DNA of 64,000 bases from NCBI RefSeq assembly GCF_036059255.1, contig NZ_CP107947.1:3038001-3102000 (forward strand). The letters are read 5' to 3'. Source of the DNA: Micromonospora sp. NBC_00389 (GTDB taxonomy: Bacteria; Actinomycetota; Actinomycetes; Mycobacteriales; Micromonosporaceae). A program made the position numbers and the translations under genes. Positions within the stretch are counted from its first letter, which is position 1. Each line of letters opens with the position of its first letter. The notes below the pieces were generated by a model. The model had not been told where the DNA came from and searched no databases. It saw only the letters and a list, made by a program, of their open reading frames with translations. Below, in pieces: positions 17,140-26,873 of the stretch.

Positions 17140-17691
17140 ATGACCGTTCTCACCACTGAACGCCTGATCCTGCGCGACTGGACCGCGGACCCGGTCGACC
17201 TGGCCCGCATCTACGACATCTACTCCCGCCCCGAGATCACGCGATGGCTGGGTGCGGCACCCGGGCTGCCGCTGACCGACCCGGCGCAGGCCGCCGACCG
17301 GCTGCAGATCTGGCGGGACCGCCACGCCGCCGACCATGGCCGGTACGGCACCTGGGCGATCGAGGTGCGCGATACCGGTCTGGTGGTCGGCACGGTGCTG
17401 CTCAAGCCGCTGCCGGGGCGGGACGAGGCGCGGCGTACCGATGACATCGAGGTGGGCTGGCACCTGCACCCGGATTCGTGGGGTCACGGCTACGCCACCG
17501 AGGCGGCCCGCGCGGTGACGGCGCGGGAGTTCGTCACCGGCACCCCGCAGATCTACGCGGTCGTCTCGCCGGGCAACGATCCGTCGATGGCGGTCTGCCG
17601 GCGACTCGGCATGGCTCACGTGGGCCGGCGCACCGACTGGTACGGCGGCGAGGAGCTGGAGACCTTCGTCCTGCCCGCCCCGACCGACTGA
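17140..17691 (+). CDS. RimJ/RimL-type GNAT N-acetyltransferase
   Basis: 183 residues from ATG 17140. It starts MTVLTTERLILRDWTADP, the TERLxLR opening of the RimJ/RimL subgroup. The acetyl-CoA loop region is WGHGYATEAARAV, and SMAVCRRLGMAHVG is the late helix-strand motif. The acceptor is unknown: a small molecule or a protein N-terminus. It is a single-gene unit, followed by a strong hairpin. Confidence 0.85.
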   Translation: MTVLTTERLILRDWTADPVDLARIYDIYSRPEITRWLGAAPGLPLTDPAQAADRLQIWRDRHAADHGRYGTWAIEVRDTGLVVGTVLLKPLPGRDEARRTDDIEVGWHLHPDSWGHGYATEAARAVTAREFVTGTPQIYAVVSPGNDPSMAVCRRLGMAHVGRRTDWYGGEELETFVLPAPTD

Positions 17692-17710
17692 CCACCGCCA
17701 GCGAAGCGAA

Positions 17711-17753
17711 GGAAGGGCCCCTGTCGACGCCAGGCGTTGACAGGGGCCCCTTC
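17711..17753 (+). terminator. Long near-perfect hairpin after the GNAT gene
   Basis: Two arms of about 20 bp (GAAGGGCCCCTGTCGACGCC and GGCGTTGACAGGGGCCCCTT) pair with one bulge and one G-T pair, 20 bp after the stop. Similar GGGCCCCT hairpins are, from memory, widespread between genes in Micromonospora, so it may be a mobile terminator-like repeat. Confidence 0.75.
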
Positions 17754-17846
17754 ATTTCCACCGAACGCCGACGGATGGGCGGCCGTCAATAGTCACGGTG
17801 GTCGAAGTGTTGACGCCCTCGTAGCACGTCAGTAACATCTGGTCAA

Positions 17847-17893
17847 CGTCATGCAAAATCTCGACAAAGGTGTGCTTGATTCTTTGCATGACG
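17847..17893 (+). promoter_or_regulatory. Inverted repeat upstream of the alpha-1,3-glucanase gene
   Basis: Perfect 11-bp arms CGTCATGCAAA (17847-17857) and TTTGCATGACG (17883-17893) with a 25-bp, fairly AT-rich loop. It lies about 190 bp before the glucanase start. A candidate operator for a carbohydrate-sensing repressor, or two half-sites around a promoter. Confidence 0.45.
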
Positions 17894-18083
17894 CCGCAAG
17901 TTTCAGCGGGACGACTCTTTGGCGTCTTTTCTGCCCTTTCCCGCTGCCACCACCACCCTCGCCTCCTCGGCACCTCCCCACACCGGCCGGCACGCCCCCG
18001 CGCGTCGGCCGACGACGCGCCGAATCACGCCCCACGCCGTGGCCAGTCCGTCGCGGCACCGTCCCCCCAACGACAGGACAGTG

Positions 18084-21000
18084 ATGAGACGAACGAATCT
18101 GTTCAGGATGGTGGCGGCGACAGTCGCGGCCACGGTGATCGCCACGGCCGGGTCGACGGCCATCGCGAACGCGGCGGAGAACCCCCGCTCCGCCGGCACG
18201 ACAGCCGCGACGAGCACCGCCTTCGCCCCGGCTGCCACCAACCTCGCCCAGGGCCGCCCGACCCAGGAGAGTGGCCACGCCGACGTCTACGACTCGTCGA
18301 AGGTCGTCGACGGCAACCCGGGCAGCTACTGGGAGAGCACCAACAACTCGTTCCCCGAGTGGGTGCAGGTCGACCTTGGCTCGTCGCAGGCCGTGAACCA
18401 GGTCGTGCTGAAGGTGCCGACCTCCGGCTGGGCGACCCGCACGCAGACCCTGAGCGTGCAGGGCAGTACCAACGGATCGTCATTCAGCAACCTGGTGCCG
18501 TCGCAGACCTACACGTTCAACCCGGCGAGCGGCAGCACGGTCACGATCAACTTCAGCCAGACCTCGACCCGCTACGTGCGTATCGACATCACGGCGAACA
18601 GCGGGTGGCCGGCCGGGCAGCTGTCCGAGCTTGAGGTCTACGGCAGCGGCGGTGGCGGTCCGGACACGACCGCGCCGAGCGTGCCGGGCAATCTCTCGTA
18701 CACCCAGTCGGGCACCACGATCACCCTCAACTGGGTCGCGTCGACCGACAACCCGGGCGGCAGCGGCATCGCCGGCTACGACATCTACCGCAACGGCACG
18801 CTCCTGCAGTCCATCGGGAACGTGACCACCTTCAACGACACGCAACCGGCCACGGCGACCGTGTCGTACCACGTCCGGGCGCGCGACGTCGCGGGCAACC
18901 TCTCGGGAAACAGCAACACGGTGACCCGTACCGGCAGCGGTGACACCATCGCGCCGAGCGTCCCGGGGACGCTGTCGCACAGCACGTCGGGCACCACGAT
19001 CACGCTCAACTGGGGCGCCTCCACCGACTCCGGTGGCAGCGGGCTGGCCGGCTACAACGTCTACCGCGGCGGCAGCCTGATCGCGACGCTGGGCACCGTC
19101 CTCACGTACCAGGACAACCAGCCGTCGACGGCGACCGTGTCCTACTACGTCCGCGCCCGCGACGGCGCGGGCAACCTGTCCGGAAACAGCAACACCGTCA
19201 CCCGGACCGGCACCCCGCCCCCCGCCTGCACCAACGTGGCGCAGGGCAAGACCATGACGGCGAGCGGCTCCACCTTCACCTTCACGCCGGAGAAGGCGAA
19301 CGACGGGCAGGTCACGACGTACTGGGAGGGCGCGGCGAGCTACCCGCAGACCCTGACCGTGGCGCTGGGCGCGAACCACTCGATCACGGCCGTCGCCGTC
19401 AAGCTGAACCCGGACCCGGCCTGGGGCACCCGTACCCAGAACATCCAGATCCTCGGCCGCGACCAGGCCTCGTCCACGTACACCAGTCTGGTGTCGGCGG
19501 CGAACTACCAGTTCGTCCAGGGCAACAACGTGGTCACCATCCCGGTCACCGCGACCACTGCCGACGTGCAACTGCGGTTCACCGCCAACACCGGTGCGCC
19601 GTCGGGCCAGGTGGCCGAGCTTGAGGTGTGCGGCACGCCGGCACCCAACCCTGACCTGGTCATCAGCTCGACTACCTGGTCTCCCGCGTCGCCCAGCGAG
19701 GTCACCCCGGTCACTCTCTCGGCCGTGGTCCAGAACGTGGGCTCGGCCGCGGCCGGACCCACCACGGTGAACTTCAGCCTGGCCGGCACGGTTGCCGGTA
19801 GCGCCGCGGTGGGTGCGCTCAGCGCGGGAGGCTCGACCACTGTCTCGTTCAACGCCGGGACCCGGCCGATGGGCAGCTACAGCGTCTCGGCGGTGGTCGA
19901 CCCGACGAACACGATCGTCGAGCAGAACAACGGCAACAACAGCTTCACCGCACCGTCGCCGTTGGTGGTCACGCAGGCTCCGGGGCCTGACCTGCAGGTC
20001 CTCAGCATCAGCTCCAACCCGCCGAACCCGGCCGTCGGGGCGTCTGTCACGTTCACCGTGGCGGTACGCAACCGCGGCACCACCGCGACCGGCGCGACCA
20101 CGGTCACCCGGTTGGTGGTGGGCGGCACCACGCTCAACACCAACACCGCGTCGATCGCCGCCGGCGCGACGGTCACCGTCGCGGTCGCCGGGAGCTGGAC
20201 CGCCACCAGCGGCGGAGCCACCATCACCGCCACCGCCGACGCGACCAACACCGTCGCCGAGACCAACGAGACCAACAACGCGTTCACCCAGTCGATCGTG
20301 GTCGGGCGTGGGGCGGCGGTCCCGTACGTCTCCTACGAAGCCGAGGCCGGCCGGTACCAGGGCGCGCTGTTGGAGGCCGACCCGCTGCGCACCTTCGGCC
20401 ACACCAACTTCGCCACCGAGTCCTCGGGCCGCAAGTCGGTACGACTAAACAGCACCGGCCAGTTCGTCGAGTTCACCTCGACCAACCAGGCCAACTCCAT
20501 CGTGGTGCGCAACTCCATCCCGGACGCGCCCGGCGGGGGTGGCATCGAGGCGACGATCAGCCTCTACGTCAACGACGTCTTCTCCCGGAAGCTGACCCTC
20601 TCGTCGCGGCACAGCTGGCTCTACGGCAACACCGACGGGCCGGAGGCGCTGACCAACACCCCGCAGGCCGACGCCCGGCGGCTGTTCGACGAGTCGAACG
20701 CGCTGCTGTCGCAGTCGTACCCGGCGGGCACCCGGTTCAAGTTGCAGCGCGATGCCGGCGACTCCGCCTCGTTCTACGTCATCGACATGATCGACCTGGA
20801 GCAGGTGGCGCCGGCCGCGAGCCAACCGACCGAGTGCACCTCGATCACGTCGTACGGTGCGGTCCCCAACGACGGGCTCGACGACACCGCGGCCATCCAA
20901 CGGGCCGTGACCGACGACCAGAACGGGGTCATCGGCTGCGTCTGGATTCCGGCCGGGCAGTGGCGGCAGGAGCAGAAGATCCTGACCGACGACCCGCTGA

Positions 21001-22055
21001 ACCGGGGTACGCACAACCAGGTCGGCATCAGCAACGTCACGATCCGGGGCGCCGGCATGTGGCACTCACAGCTCTACACGCTGACCGAGCCGCAGAACGT
21101 GGTGGGCGGCATCAACCACCCGCACGAGGGCAACTTCGGCTTCGACATCGACAAGAACACCCAGATCTCCGACATCGCCATCTTCGGCTCGGGCCGGATC
21201 CGTGGCGGTGACGGCAACGCCGAGGGCGGGGTCGGTCTGAACGGTCGGTTCGGGACAGGCACCCGGATCAGTAACGTCTGGATCGAGCACGCCAACGTGG
21301 GTGTCTGGGTGGGACGCGACTACGACAACATCCCCGACCTCTGGGGCCCGGCCGACGGCTTGCAGTTCACCGGTATGCGGATCCGCAACACCTATGCCGA
21401 CGGCATCAACTTCAGCAACGGCACGCGGAACTCGCGGGTGTTCAACTCGTCCTTCCGTACCACCGGCGACGACGCGCTGGCCGTCTGGGCCAACCCGTAC
21501 GTCAAGGACCGGAACGTGGACATCGCCCACGACAACCACTTCGTCAACAACACCATCCAGTTGCCCTGGCGCGCGAACGGCATCGCCATCTACGGCGGCT
21601 ACGACAACTCGATCGAGAACAACCTGATCTACGACACCGCGAACTACCCGGGCATCATGCTGGCGACCGACCACGACCCGCTGCCCTTCTCCGGGACGAC
21701 GCTGATCGCCAACAACGGGCTCTACAGGACCGGCGGTGCCTTCTGGAACGAGGACCAGGAGTTCGGTGCCATCACCCTCTTCCCCGCCACCAGGGACATC
21801 GTCGGGGTCACGATCCGGGACACCGACATCTACGACTCGACGTACGACGGCATCCAGTTCAAGAACGGCGGCGGCAACATGCCGAACGTCGCGATCACCA
21901 ACGTGCGGATCGACAAGTCCAACAACGGCGCCGGCATCCTCGCGATGAGCGGGGCCCGGGGCAGCGCCACGCTGACCAACGTGACCATCACCAACTCGGC
22001 CGACGGCAACATCGTGATCCAGCCAGGATCGCAGTTCGTGATCAACGGCGGCTAG
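18084..22055 (+). CDS. Secreted modular GH87 alpha-1,3-glucanase (mutanase)
   Basis: 1323 residues from ATG 18084 (AGGA 5 bp upstream, then MRRTNLFRMVAATVAA); the longer open frame upstream is low-complexity. Signal peptide ends near IANA (about residue 30). Domains: discoidin/F5-8C 51-190, two FN3 196-377, second discoidin 381-517, two CARDB domains 522-742, and the GH87 beta-helix 749-1323. Catalytic candidates are D1106 (YADGINF) and D1129-D1130 (TGDDALAVW); their 23/24 spacing equals that of the aspartates I recall for Bacillus GH87 mutanases. It hydrolyses alpha-1,3-glucan of fungal walls or dental-type mutan. The many accessory domains bind insoluble glucan. No linked sugar transporter. 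Confidence 0.88.
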   Translation: MRRTNLFRMVAATVAATVIATAGSTAIANAAENPRSAGTTAATSTAFAPAATNLAQGRPTQESGHADVYDSSKVVDGNPGSYWESTNNSFPEWVQVDLGSSQAVNQVVLKVPTSGWATRTQTLSVQGSTNGSSFSNLVPSQTYTFNPASGSTVTINFSQTSTRYVRIDITANSGWPAGQLSELEVYGSGGGGPDTTAPSVPGNLSYTQSGTTITLNWVASTDNPGGSGIAGYDIYRNGTLLQSIGNVTTFNDTQPATATVSYHVRARDVAGNLSGNSNTVTRTGSGDTIAPSVPGTLSHSTSGTTITLNWGASTDSGGSGLAGYNVYRGGSLIATLGTVLTYQDNQPSTATVSYYVRARDGAGNLSGNSNTVTRTGTPPPACTNVAQGKTMTASGSTFTFTPEKANDGQVTTYWEGAASYPQTLTVALGANHSITAVAVKLNPDPAWGTRTQNIQILGRDQASSTYTSLVSAANYQFVQGNNVVTIPVTATTADVQLRFTANTGAPSGQVAELEVCGTPAPNPDLVISSTTWSPASPSEVTPVTLSAVVQNVGSAAAGPTTVNFSLAGTVAGSAAVGALSAGGSTTVSFNAGTRPMGSYSVSAVVDPTNTIVEQNNGNNSFTAPSPLVVTQAPGPDLQVLSISSNPPNPAVGASVTFTVAVRNRGTTATGATTVTRLVVGGTTLNTNTASIAAGATVTVAVAGSWTATSGGATITATADATNTVAETNETNNAFTQSIVVGRGAAVPYVSYEAEAGRYQGALLEADPLRTFGHTNFATESSGRKSVRLNSTGQFVEFTSTNQANSIVVRNSIPDAPGGGGIEATISLYVNDVFSRKLTLSSRHSWLYGNTDGPEALTNTPQADARRLFDESNALLSQSYPAGTRFKLQRDAGDSASFYVIDMIDLEQVAPAASQPTECTSITSYGAVPNDGLDDTAAIQRAVTDDQNGVIGCVWIPAGQWRQEQKILTDDPLNRGTHNQVGISNVTIRGAGMWHSQLYTLTEPQNVVGGINHPHEGNFGFDIDKNTQISDIAIFGSGRIRGGDGNAEGGVGLNGRFGTGTRISNVWIEHANVGVWVGRDYDNIPDLWGPADGLQFTGMRIRNTYADGINFSNGTRNSRVFNSSFRTTGDDALAVWANPYVKDRNVDIAHDNHFVNNTIQLPWRANGIAIYGGYDNSIENNLIYDTANYPGIMLATDHDPLPFSGTTLIANNGLYRTGGAFWNEDQEFGAITLFPATRDIVGVTIRDTDIYDSTYDGIQFKNGGGNMPNVAITNVRIDKSNNGAGILAMSGARGSATLTNVTITNSADGNIVIQPGSQFVINGG

Positions 22056-22060
22056 TCCCG

Positions 22061-22088
22061 ACCGAGGGCCGCTGCGGCGGCCCTCGGT
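22061..22088 (+). terminator. Hairpin after the GH87 gene
   Basis: ACCGAGGGCCGC pairs with GCGGCCCTCGGT around a 4-base loop, 5 bp after the stop codon. No T-run. Confidence 0.75.
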
Positions 22089-22102
22089 CGCCGGCCGGCG
22101 GC

Positions 22103-22180
22103 TTGATCGACACGGGTTCGGCGATGTCGGGGTATCCGGGTGTCAGGGATACCCCGACATCGGCGATCTGGAGCCGATCA
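22103..22180 (+). repeat. Dispersed palindromic element, copy A
   Basis: About 78 bp. It begins TTGATCGACACGGG and ends CGGCGATCTGGAGCCGATCA. Inside is a perfect 16-bp inverted repeat, CGATGTCGGGGTATCC (22122-22137) and its complement (22147-22162). A second copy lies in opposite orientation at 31158-31231. The outer parts are nearly identical in both, and the inner stem differs. Confidence 0.7.
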
Positions 22181-22434
22181 GCGCCGGGCGTTGTCGCGCA
22201 GCCCGGAGATTGCGGGGGAGTTCGATGCGGTCCTCACCCCGGAGTTCTGGCCGGCGCTCTGCAGCAGCCCCCGCAAATACTCAGCAGAAAGTGATCAACG
22301 GTGGGGTGGGGTCGGTGGGTGGCGTGGCATCGCAGGCGCGCTCATTGACGGACACTGCGTGCGACGTGCCTGTTGGCGGGGCTGCGCGGCTAGGCTGAGC
22401 TGAGCAGGATGGTCCGCGAAGGGGGTGAGCCCGG
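22181..22434. other. Gap upstream of the Uma2-family gene
   Basis: Together with the hairpin and palindromic element before it, this makes a 379-bp stretch without a supported gene. A short plus-strand frame reads EIAGEFDAVLTPEFWPALCSS, which looks protein-like but is unassigned and may be a remnant. Confidence 0.4.
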
Positions 22435-23079
22435 ATGGCCCAGGCAGCGTTCGCGCCGGAGCCGGCGCCGCAGCACACCGAGCCGTCGTTCGACGTGCTG
22501 CGGTGGCACGACGAGCCGTGGACAGCGCAGCTCGCCCTTGACCTGTTGCCGGAGACCAACGGCCCCAAGGTTGAGGTCCTGAGCGGAAGCGTGATCGTGA
22601 CACCACATGCGGGAATCGATCATCAGTCGGTCGAGCGAGAGTTGCCCTACGTGCTGCACCGCGCCGCGCGGAAGGCCGGATTCTGGGTCTACCCGGAGAT
22701 CAACGTGTTGTCTGAGGATGATCTCTTCATCCCGGACATCGCTGTGCTGCGTAACTCGGGCGGTGGCCGCACGACGGTTCCCATCGCCGAGGCGGTGCTG
22801 CTGGGCGAGATCGTTTCACCGGGTAATCGGCGCAAGGACGTGATCGACCGCCCCCGGGAGTACGCGGCCGTCGGGGTGCCCTTCTTCCTCCGGGTGGACC
22901 TGCGCAACCGGGTGCCGACCATCGCCCTGTTCGAGTTGGTGGACGGTGAATACCGACCGTTGGCCGCCGCTGCGGCGGGAAGCACCTTCGCCATGCGGGA
23001 GCCGTTCGAGTTCGCCATCGATCCGGCGGAGCTGTTGGACGAGGAGGCGCCGCCGGAGGAGTCGGCCGGCGAGGACTGA
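22435..23079 (+). CDS. Uma2-family (DUF820) PD-(D/E)XK nuclease-fold protein
   Basis: 214 residues from ATG 22435, with the very strong ribosome site GAAGGGGGTGAG upstream. Core motifs are [25 protein letters not shown] (the D of PD) and [14 protein letters not shown] (E-x-V plus K), the Uma2 nuclease-like pattern. Such proteins are numerous in Actinobacteria and Cyanobacteria, and their true function is unclear (possible endonucleases). The C-terminus is acidic. It ends 43 bp before dxr. Confidence 0.85.
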   Translation: MAQAAFAPEPAPQHTEPSFDVLRWHDEPWTAQLALDLLPETNGPKVEVLSGSVIVTPHAGIDHQSVERELPYVLHRAARKAGFWVYPEINVLSEDDLFIPDIAVLRNSGGGRTTVPIAEAVLLGEIVSPGNRRKDVIDRPREYAAVGVPFFLRVDLRNRVPTIALFELVDGEYRPLAAAAAGSTFAMREPFEFAIDPAELLDEEAPPEESAGED

Positions 23080-23122
23080 GGCTCCCAGCGGGCGCTCAGC
23101 GCCTCTGGGGAACAATGGCCCC

Positions 23123-24334
23123 GTGACTTCCCCCCGCGACCTCGTCCTGCTCGGGTCCACCGGCTCGATCGGCACGCAGGCCATCGACATCGTCCGGCGC
23201 AACCCGGACCGGTTCCGGGTGGTGGCGCTCGGCGCCGGTGGCGGCAACGTCGCGCTGCTCGCCGCGCAGGCCCTGGAGCTCGGCGTCGACGCGGTCGGGG
23301 TGGCCAAGGCATCCGCCGCGCAGGACCTCCAGCTCGCGTTCTACGCCGAGGCGAGCAGGCGCGGGTGGGCCACCGGCGACTTCAAGCTTCCCAAGATCGT
23401 GGCCGGGCCGGACGCGATGACCGAGCTGGCCCAGTGGCCGTGCGACATCGTGCTCAACGGGGTGGTCGGCTCGCTGGGCCTCGCTCCTACGCTGGCCGCG
23501 CTGCGCGGTGGTCGTACTCTCGCCCTGGCCAACAAGGAGTCCCTCGTGGCCGGCGGCCCGCTGGTCAAGGCCGCGGTGACGCGGCCGGGGCAGATCGTCC
23601 CGGTCGACTCGGAGCACTCGGCGCTGGCCCAGTGCCTGCGTTCCGGGTCACGCGGTGAGGTGCGCCGGCTGATCGTCACCGCCAGCGGCGGCCCGTTCCG
23701 GGGCCGGGGCCGCGACGAGTTGACGCAGGTCACACCCGAGCAGGCGCTGGCGCACCCGACCTGGAACATGGGGCCGGTCGTCACGATCAACTCGGCCACG
23801 ATGGTCAACAAGGCGCTTGAGGTGATCGAGGCGCACGAGCTGTTCGACGTGCCCTACGCCGACATCACCGTGATGGTGCACCCGCAGTCGGTGATCCACT
23901 CCATGGTCGAGTTCACCGACGGATCCACGATTGCCCAGGCCAGCCCGCCGGACATGCGGCTGCCCATCGCGCTGGGGATCGGCTGGCCGGACCGGGTGCC
24001 CGGGGCCGCCGCCGCGGTCGACTGGACGAGCGCGCACACCTGGGAGTTCGCCCCGCTGGATGACGCCGCGTTCCCGGCGGTGGCGCTGGCCAAGGCCGCC
24101 GGGGAGGCCGGGCGCTGCCGCCCGGCGATCTACAACGCGGCGAACGAGGAGTGCGTCGAGGCGTTCGTGGCGGGCCGGCTGCCGTTCCTCGGCATCGTCG
24201 ACACGCTGGAGCGCGTGTTGGAGGACGCTCCCGACTTCGCCGAACCAGGTACCGTCGAGGACGTGCTCGCGGCCGAGTCGTGGGCACGCGCGCACGCGCA
24301 GGAGATCATCGCGGGTTCGGTGGAAGGAGCTTGA
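23123..24334 (+). CDS. dxr: 1-deoxy-D-xylulose 5-phosphate reductoisomerase
   Basis: 403 residues from GTG 23123; earlier codons lie within the previous gene and do not fit the family. It converts DXP to MEP with NADPH, the second step of the MEP isoprenoid pathway. NADPH loop [15 protein letters not shown], substrate/metal motifs [23 protein letters not shown] and [14 protein letters not shown] are intact. The stop shares its last A with the ATG of the protease gene, so it is translationally coupled and co-transcribed with ispG. Length is typical. Confidence 0.96.
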   Translation: MTSPRDLVLLGSTGSIGTQAIDIVRRNPDRFRVVALGAGGGNVALLAAQALELGVDAVGVAKASAAQDLQLAFYAEASRRGWATGDFKLPKIVAGPDAMTELAQWPCDIVLNGVVGSLGLAPTLAALRGGRTLALANKESLVAGGPLVKAAVTRPGQIVPVDSEHSALAQCLRSGSRGEVRRLIVTASGGPFRGRGRDELTQVTPEQALAHPTWNMGPVVTINSATMVNKALEVIEAHELFDVPYADITVMVHPQSVIHSMVEFTDGSTIAQASPPDMRLPIALGIGWPDRVPGAAAAVDWTSAHTWEFAPLDDAAFPAVALAKAAGEAGRCRPAIYNAANEECVEAFVAGRLPFLGIVDTLERVLEDAPDFAEPGTVEDVLAAESWARAHAQEIIAGSVEGA

Positions 24335-25584
24335 TGTCGTACCTGCTCGGGGTGGTCCTCTTCGCCCTGGCCATTCTCATCTCGGTGAGTCTGCACGAGG
24401 CGGGGCACCTGCTCACCGCCAAGGCGTTCGGGATGAAGGTCACCAAGTACTTCGTCGGATTCGGCCCCACCCTCTGGTCGTTCAAGCGGGGCGAGACCGA
24501 GTACGGCGTCAAGGGCATCCCGCTCGGCGGTTTCTGCAAGATCGTCGGGATGACCCCGCAGGACGACGACGTGGACCCGGCCGACGAGCCGCGGGCGATG
24601 TGGCGCTACCCGGTCTGGAAACGGACGATCGTGATGGCCGCGGGGTCGATCACCCACTTCGCGCTCGCCCTGATCACCATCTGGATCCTCGCCGTCTCCG
24701 CCGGCCTGCCCAACCCGGACTTCCCGACCACCGACGCGCAGGCCCGCAATGAGCCGGCGGTCATCCAGCTCAGCCCGTGCGTGGTGCCGGAGAACGCGCT
24801 GCGGGCATGCACGCCCGCCGACGCGGCCAGCCCCGCCGCCCAGGCGCAACTGCGCGACGGTGACCGGATCACCTCGGTCAATGGCACCCCGATCGGCAAC
24901 TACGGCGACCTGCTCACCACGCTGCGCAATCTCAAGCCGGGGGAGACCGCGCGGATCGAGTACGTCCGTGACGGGCAGTCGGGCAGCACCAGCACCGTGC
25001 TCGCGCAGACCCAGCGTCCGCCCCTGGACGACCCGAAGGGCGCCGCCGGGCCGGTGGCCGCCCTCGGCGTCGGACTCGTCCCCAGCACCCCCACCCGGGT
25101 GACGTATGGGCCGGTCGGCGCCTTTGGCGCGACCGCCTCCTTCACCGGCGACCTGGCCGTCGGTACGGCCCAAGCGCTGCAGCGGCTCCCGCAGAAGGTC
25201 CCCGCCCTGTGGACCGCCCTCACCGGCGGCGAGCGGGACGTGGACACCCCGATCAGCGTGGTCGGCGCCAGCCGGCTCGGCGGCGAGGCCGTGGAGAACA
25301 ACGCCTGGCTGGTCTTCTTCATGCTCTTCGTGTCGCTGAACTTCTTCATCGGCGTGTTCAACCTGCTGCCGCTGCTCCCGGTGGACGGCGGCCACATCGC
25401 CATCGCCTGGTTCGAACGGGCCCGCTCCTGGATCTACGCGCGGATCGGCCGGGCCGACCCCGGCCGGGTCGACTACCTCAAACTGATGCCCTTCACGTAC
25501 GTGGTGATCCTGATTGGTGGTGCGTTCACCCTGCTCACCATCGCCGCGGACGTCGTCAACCCGATCACGCTCTTCTCAAGGTGA
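24334..25584 (+). CDS. Site-2 intramembrane zinc protease (Rip1/RseP family)
   Basis: 416 residues from ATG 24334 (AAGGAGC upstream). The zinc motif SLHEAGHLLTAKAFGM (HExxH) is in the first membrane helix. A PDZ domain occupies about residues 150-270 (DGDRITSVNGTPIGNYGDLL). The second zinc-ligand motif is NLLPLLPVDGGHIA, followed by C-terminal helices. It cleaves anti-sigma factors or other single-pass membrane proteins within the membrane; the mycobacterial orthologue Rip1 also lies between dxr and ispG. That conserved linkage supports orthology. Confidence 0.94.
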   Translation: MSYLLGVVLFALAILISVSLHEAGHLLTAKAFGMKVTKYFVGFGPTLWSFKRGETEYGVKGIPLGGFCKIVGMTPQDDDVDPADEPRAMWRYPVWKRTIVMAAGSITHFALALITIWILAVSAGLPNPDFPTTDAQARNEPAVIQLSPCVVPENALRACTPADAASPAAQAQLRDGDRITSVNGTPIGNYGDLLTTLRNLKPGETARIEYVRDGQSGSTSTVLAQTQRPPLDDPKGAAGPVAALGVGLVPSTPTRVTYGPVGAFGATASFTGDLAVGTAQALQRLPQKVPALWTALTGGERDVDTPISVVGASRLGGEAVENNAWLVFFMLFVSLNFFIGVFNLLPLLPVDGGHIAIAWFERARSWIYARIGRADPGRVDYLKLMPFTYVVILIGGAFTLLTIAADVVNPITLFSR

Positions 25585-25593
25585 GTGCCTGAA

Positions 25594-26766
25594 GTGACCG
25601 CAATCAGTCTCGGTATGCCCGCCGTGCCGCCCCCGCCGCTCGCACCACGCCGGGCCAGCCGCCAGATCATGGTCGGCTCGGTCCCGGTCGGTGGCGGTGC
25701 GCCGGTGTCCGTGCAGTCGATGACCACCACCCTCACCTCCGACGTCAACGCGACCCTCCAGCAGATCGCCGAGCTGACCGCGTCCGGCTGCCAGATCGTC
25801 CGGGTGGCGGTGCCGTCCCAGGACGACGTCGAGGCGCTGCCGGCGATCGCCAAGAAGTCGCAGCTCCCGGTGATCGCCGACATCCACTTCCAGCCCAAGT
25901 ACGTCTTCGCGGCGATCGACGCGGGCTGCGCGGCGGTCCGGGTCAACCCGGGCAACATCCGCCAGTTCGACGACAAGGTCCGGGAGATCGCCAAGGCCGC
26001 CGGTGACGCCGGCGTGCCGATCCGGATCGGCGTCAACGCCGGCTCCCTGGACAAGCGGCTGCTCAGCAAGTACGGCAAGGCCACCGCCGAGGCGCTGGTC
26101 GAGTCGGCGCTGTGGGAGTGCTCGCTGTTCGAGGAGCACGGCTTCCGGGACATCAAGATCTCGGTCAAGCACAACGACCCGGTCGTGATGATCCGGGCGT
26201 ACCGGCAGTTGGCCGAGCAGTGCGACTACCCGCTACACCTGGGCGTCACCGAGGCCGGCCCGGCCTTCCAGGGCACCATCAAGTCGGCGGTCGCCTTCGG
26301 CGCCCTGCTCGCCGAGGGGATCGGCGACACCATCCGGGTGTCACTCTCCGCCCCGCCGGTCGAGGAGATCAAGGTCGGCAACCAGATCCTGGAGTCGCTG
26401 GGGTTGCGCGAGCGGGGCCTGGAGATCGTCTCCTGCCCGTCCTGTGGGCGGGCCCAGGTGGACGTCTACAAGCTCGCCGAGGAGGTCACCGCCGGTCTGG
26501 AAGGGCTGCCGGTGCCGCTGCGGGTGGCCGTGATGGGCTGCGTCGTCAACGGTCCGGGCGAGGCCCGCGAGGCCGACCTCGGCGTCGCCTCCGGCAACGG
26601 CAAGGGCCAGATCTTCGTCAAGGGGCAGGTCGTCAAGACGGTGCCCGAGGCGCAGATCGTGGAGACGCTCATCGAGGAGGCGCTCCGGATCGCCGACGAG
26701 ATGGGTGCCGAGCTGCCCGAGGAGTTGCGCGGGCTGGTCACCGGCCCGACCGTCACCGTGCACTGA
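25594..26766 (+). CDS. ispG: 4-hydroxy-3-methylbut-2-enyl diphosphate synthase
   Basis: 390 residues from GTG 25594 (AAGGTGAG about 9 bp upstream; GTG 25585 would add three residues). The start [20 protein letters not shown] matches mycobacterial GcpE. It makes HMBPP from MEcPP using a [4Fe-4S] cluster: ligands are in SCPSCGR and [14 protein letters not shown]-barrel motifs [19 protein letters not shown] and [11 protein letters not shown] are present. Last gene of the dxr-rip-ispG operon, followed by a hairpin terminator. Confidence 0.96.
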   Translation: MTAISLGMPAVPPPPLAPRRASRQIMVGSVPVGGGAPVSVQSMTTTLTSDVNATLQQIAELTASGCQIVRVAVPSQDDVEALPAIAKKSQLPVIADIHFQPKYVFAAIDAGCAAVRVNPGNIRQFDDKVREIAKAAGDAGVPIRIGVNAGSLDKRLLSKYGKATAEALVESALWECSLFEEHGFRDIKISVKHNDPVVMIRAYRQLAEQCDYPLHLGVTEAGPAFQGTIKSAVAFGALLAEGIGDTIRVSLSAPPVEEIKVGNQILESLGLRERGLEIVSCPSCGRAQVDVYKLAEEVTAGLEGLPVPLRVAVMGCVVNGPGEAREADLGVASGNGKGQIFVKGQVVKTVPEAQIVETLIEEALRIADEMGAELPEELRGLVTGPTVTVH

Positions 26767-26806
26767 TCCGTCCGGCGGCGCTCTCTCGCGCCGACGACGC
26801 GTACCG

Positions 26807-26847
26807 AAAAGAGCGGCCGTCTCCCCCAGGGGAAACGGCCGCTCTTT
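26807..26847 (+). terminator. Terminator after ispG
   Basis: AAAAGAGCGGCCGT pairs with ACGGCCGCTCTTT across a C-rich loop, about 40 bp after the ispG stop. With its A- and T-flanked stem it can act in both directions, serving the convergent padR gene too. Confidence 0.85.
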
Positions 26848-26873
26848 GGCGTTCCGGGTGGTGCTGCCTCGCG

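Noticed and set aside
18480..20402. 640-codon minus-strand open frame over the glucanase
   Set aside because: Arg/Gly/Val-rich shadow frame without motifs; the plus strand has repeated FN3 and CARDB domains.
22140..22403. 87-codon plus-strand frame upstream of the Uma2 gene
   Set aside because: Starts inside the palindromic element, and only a short stretch looks protein-like; not enough to call a gene.
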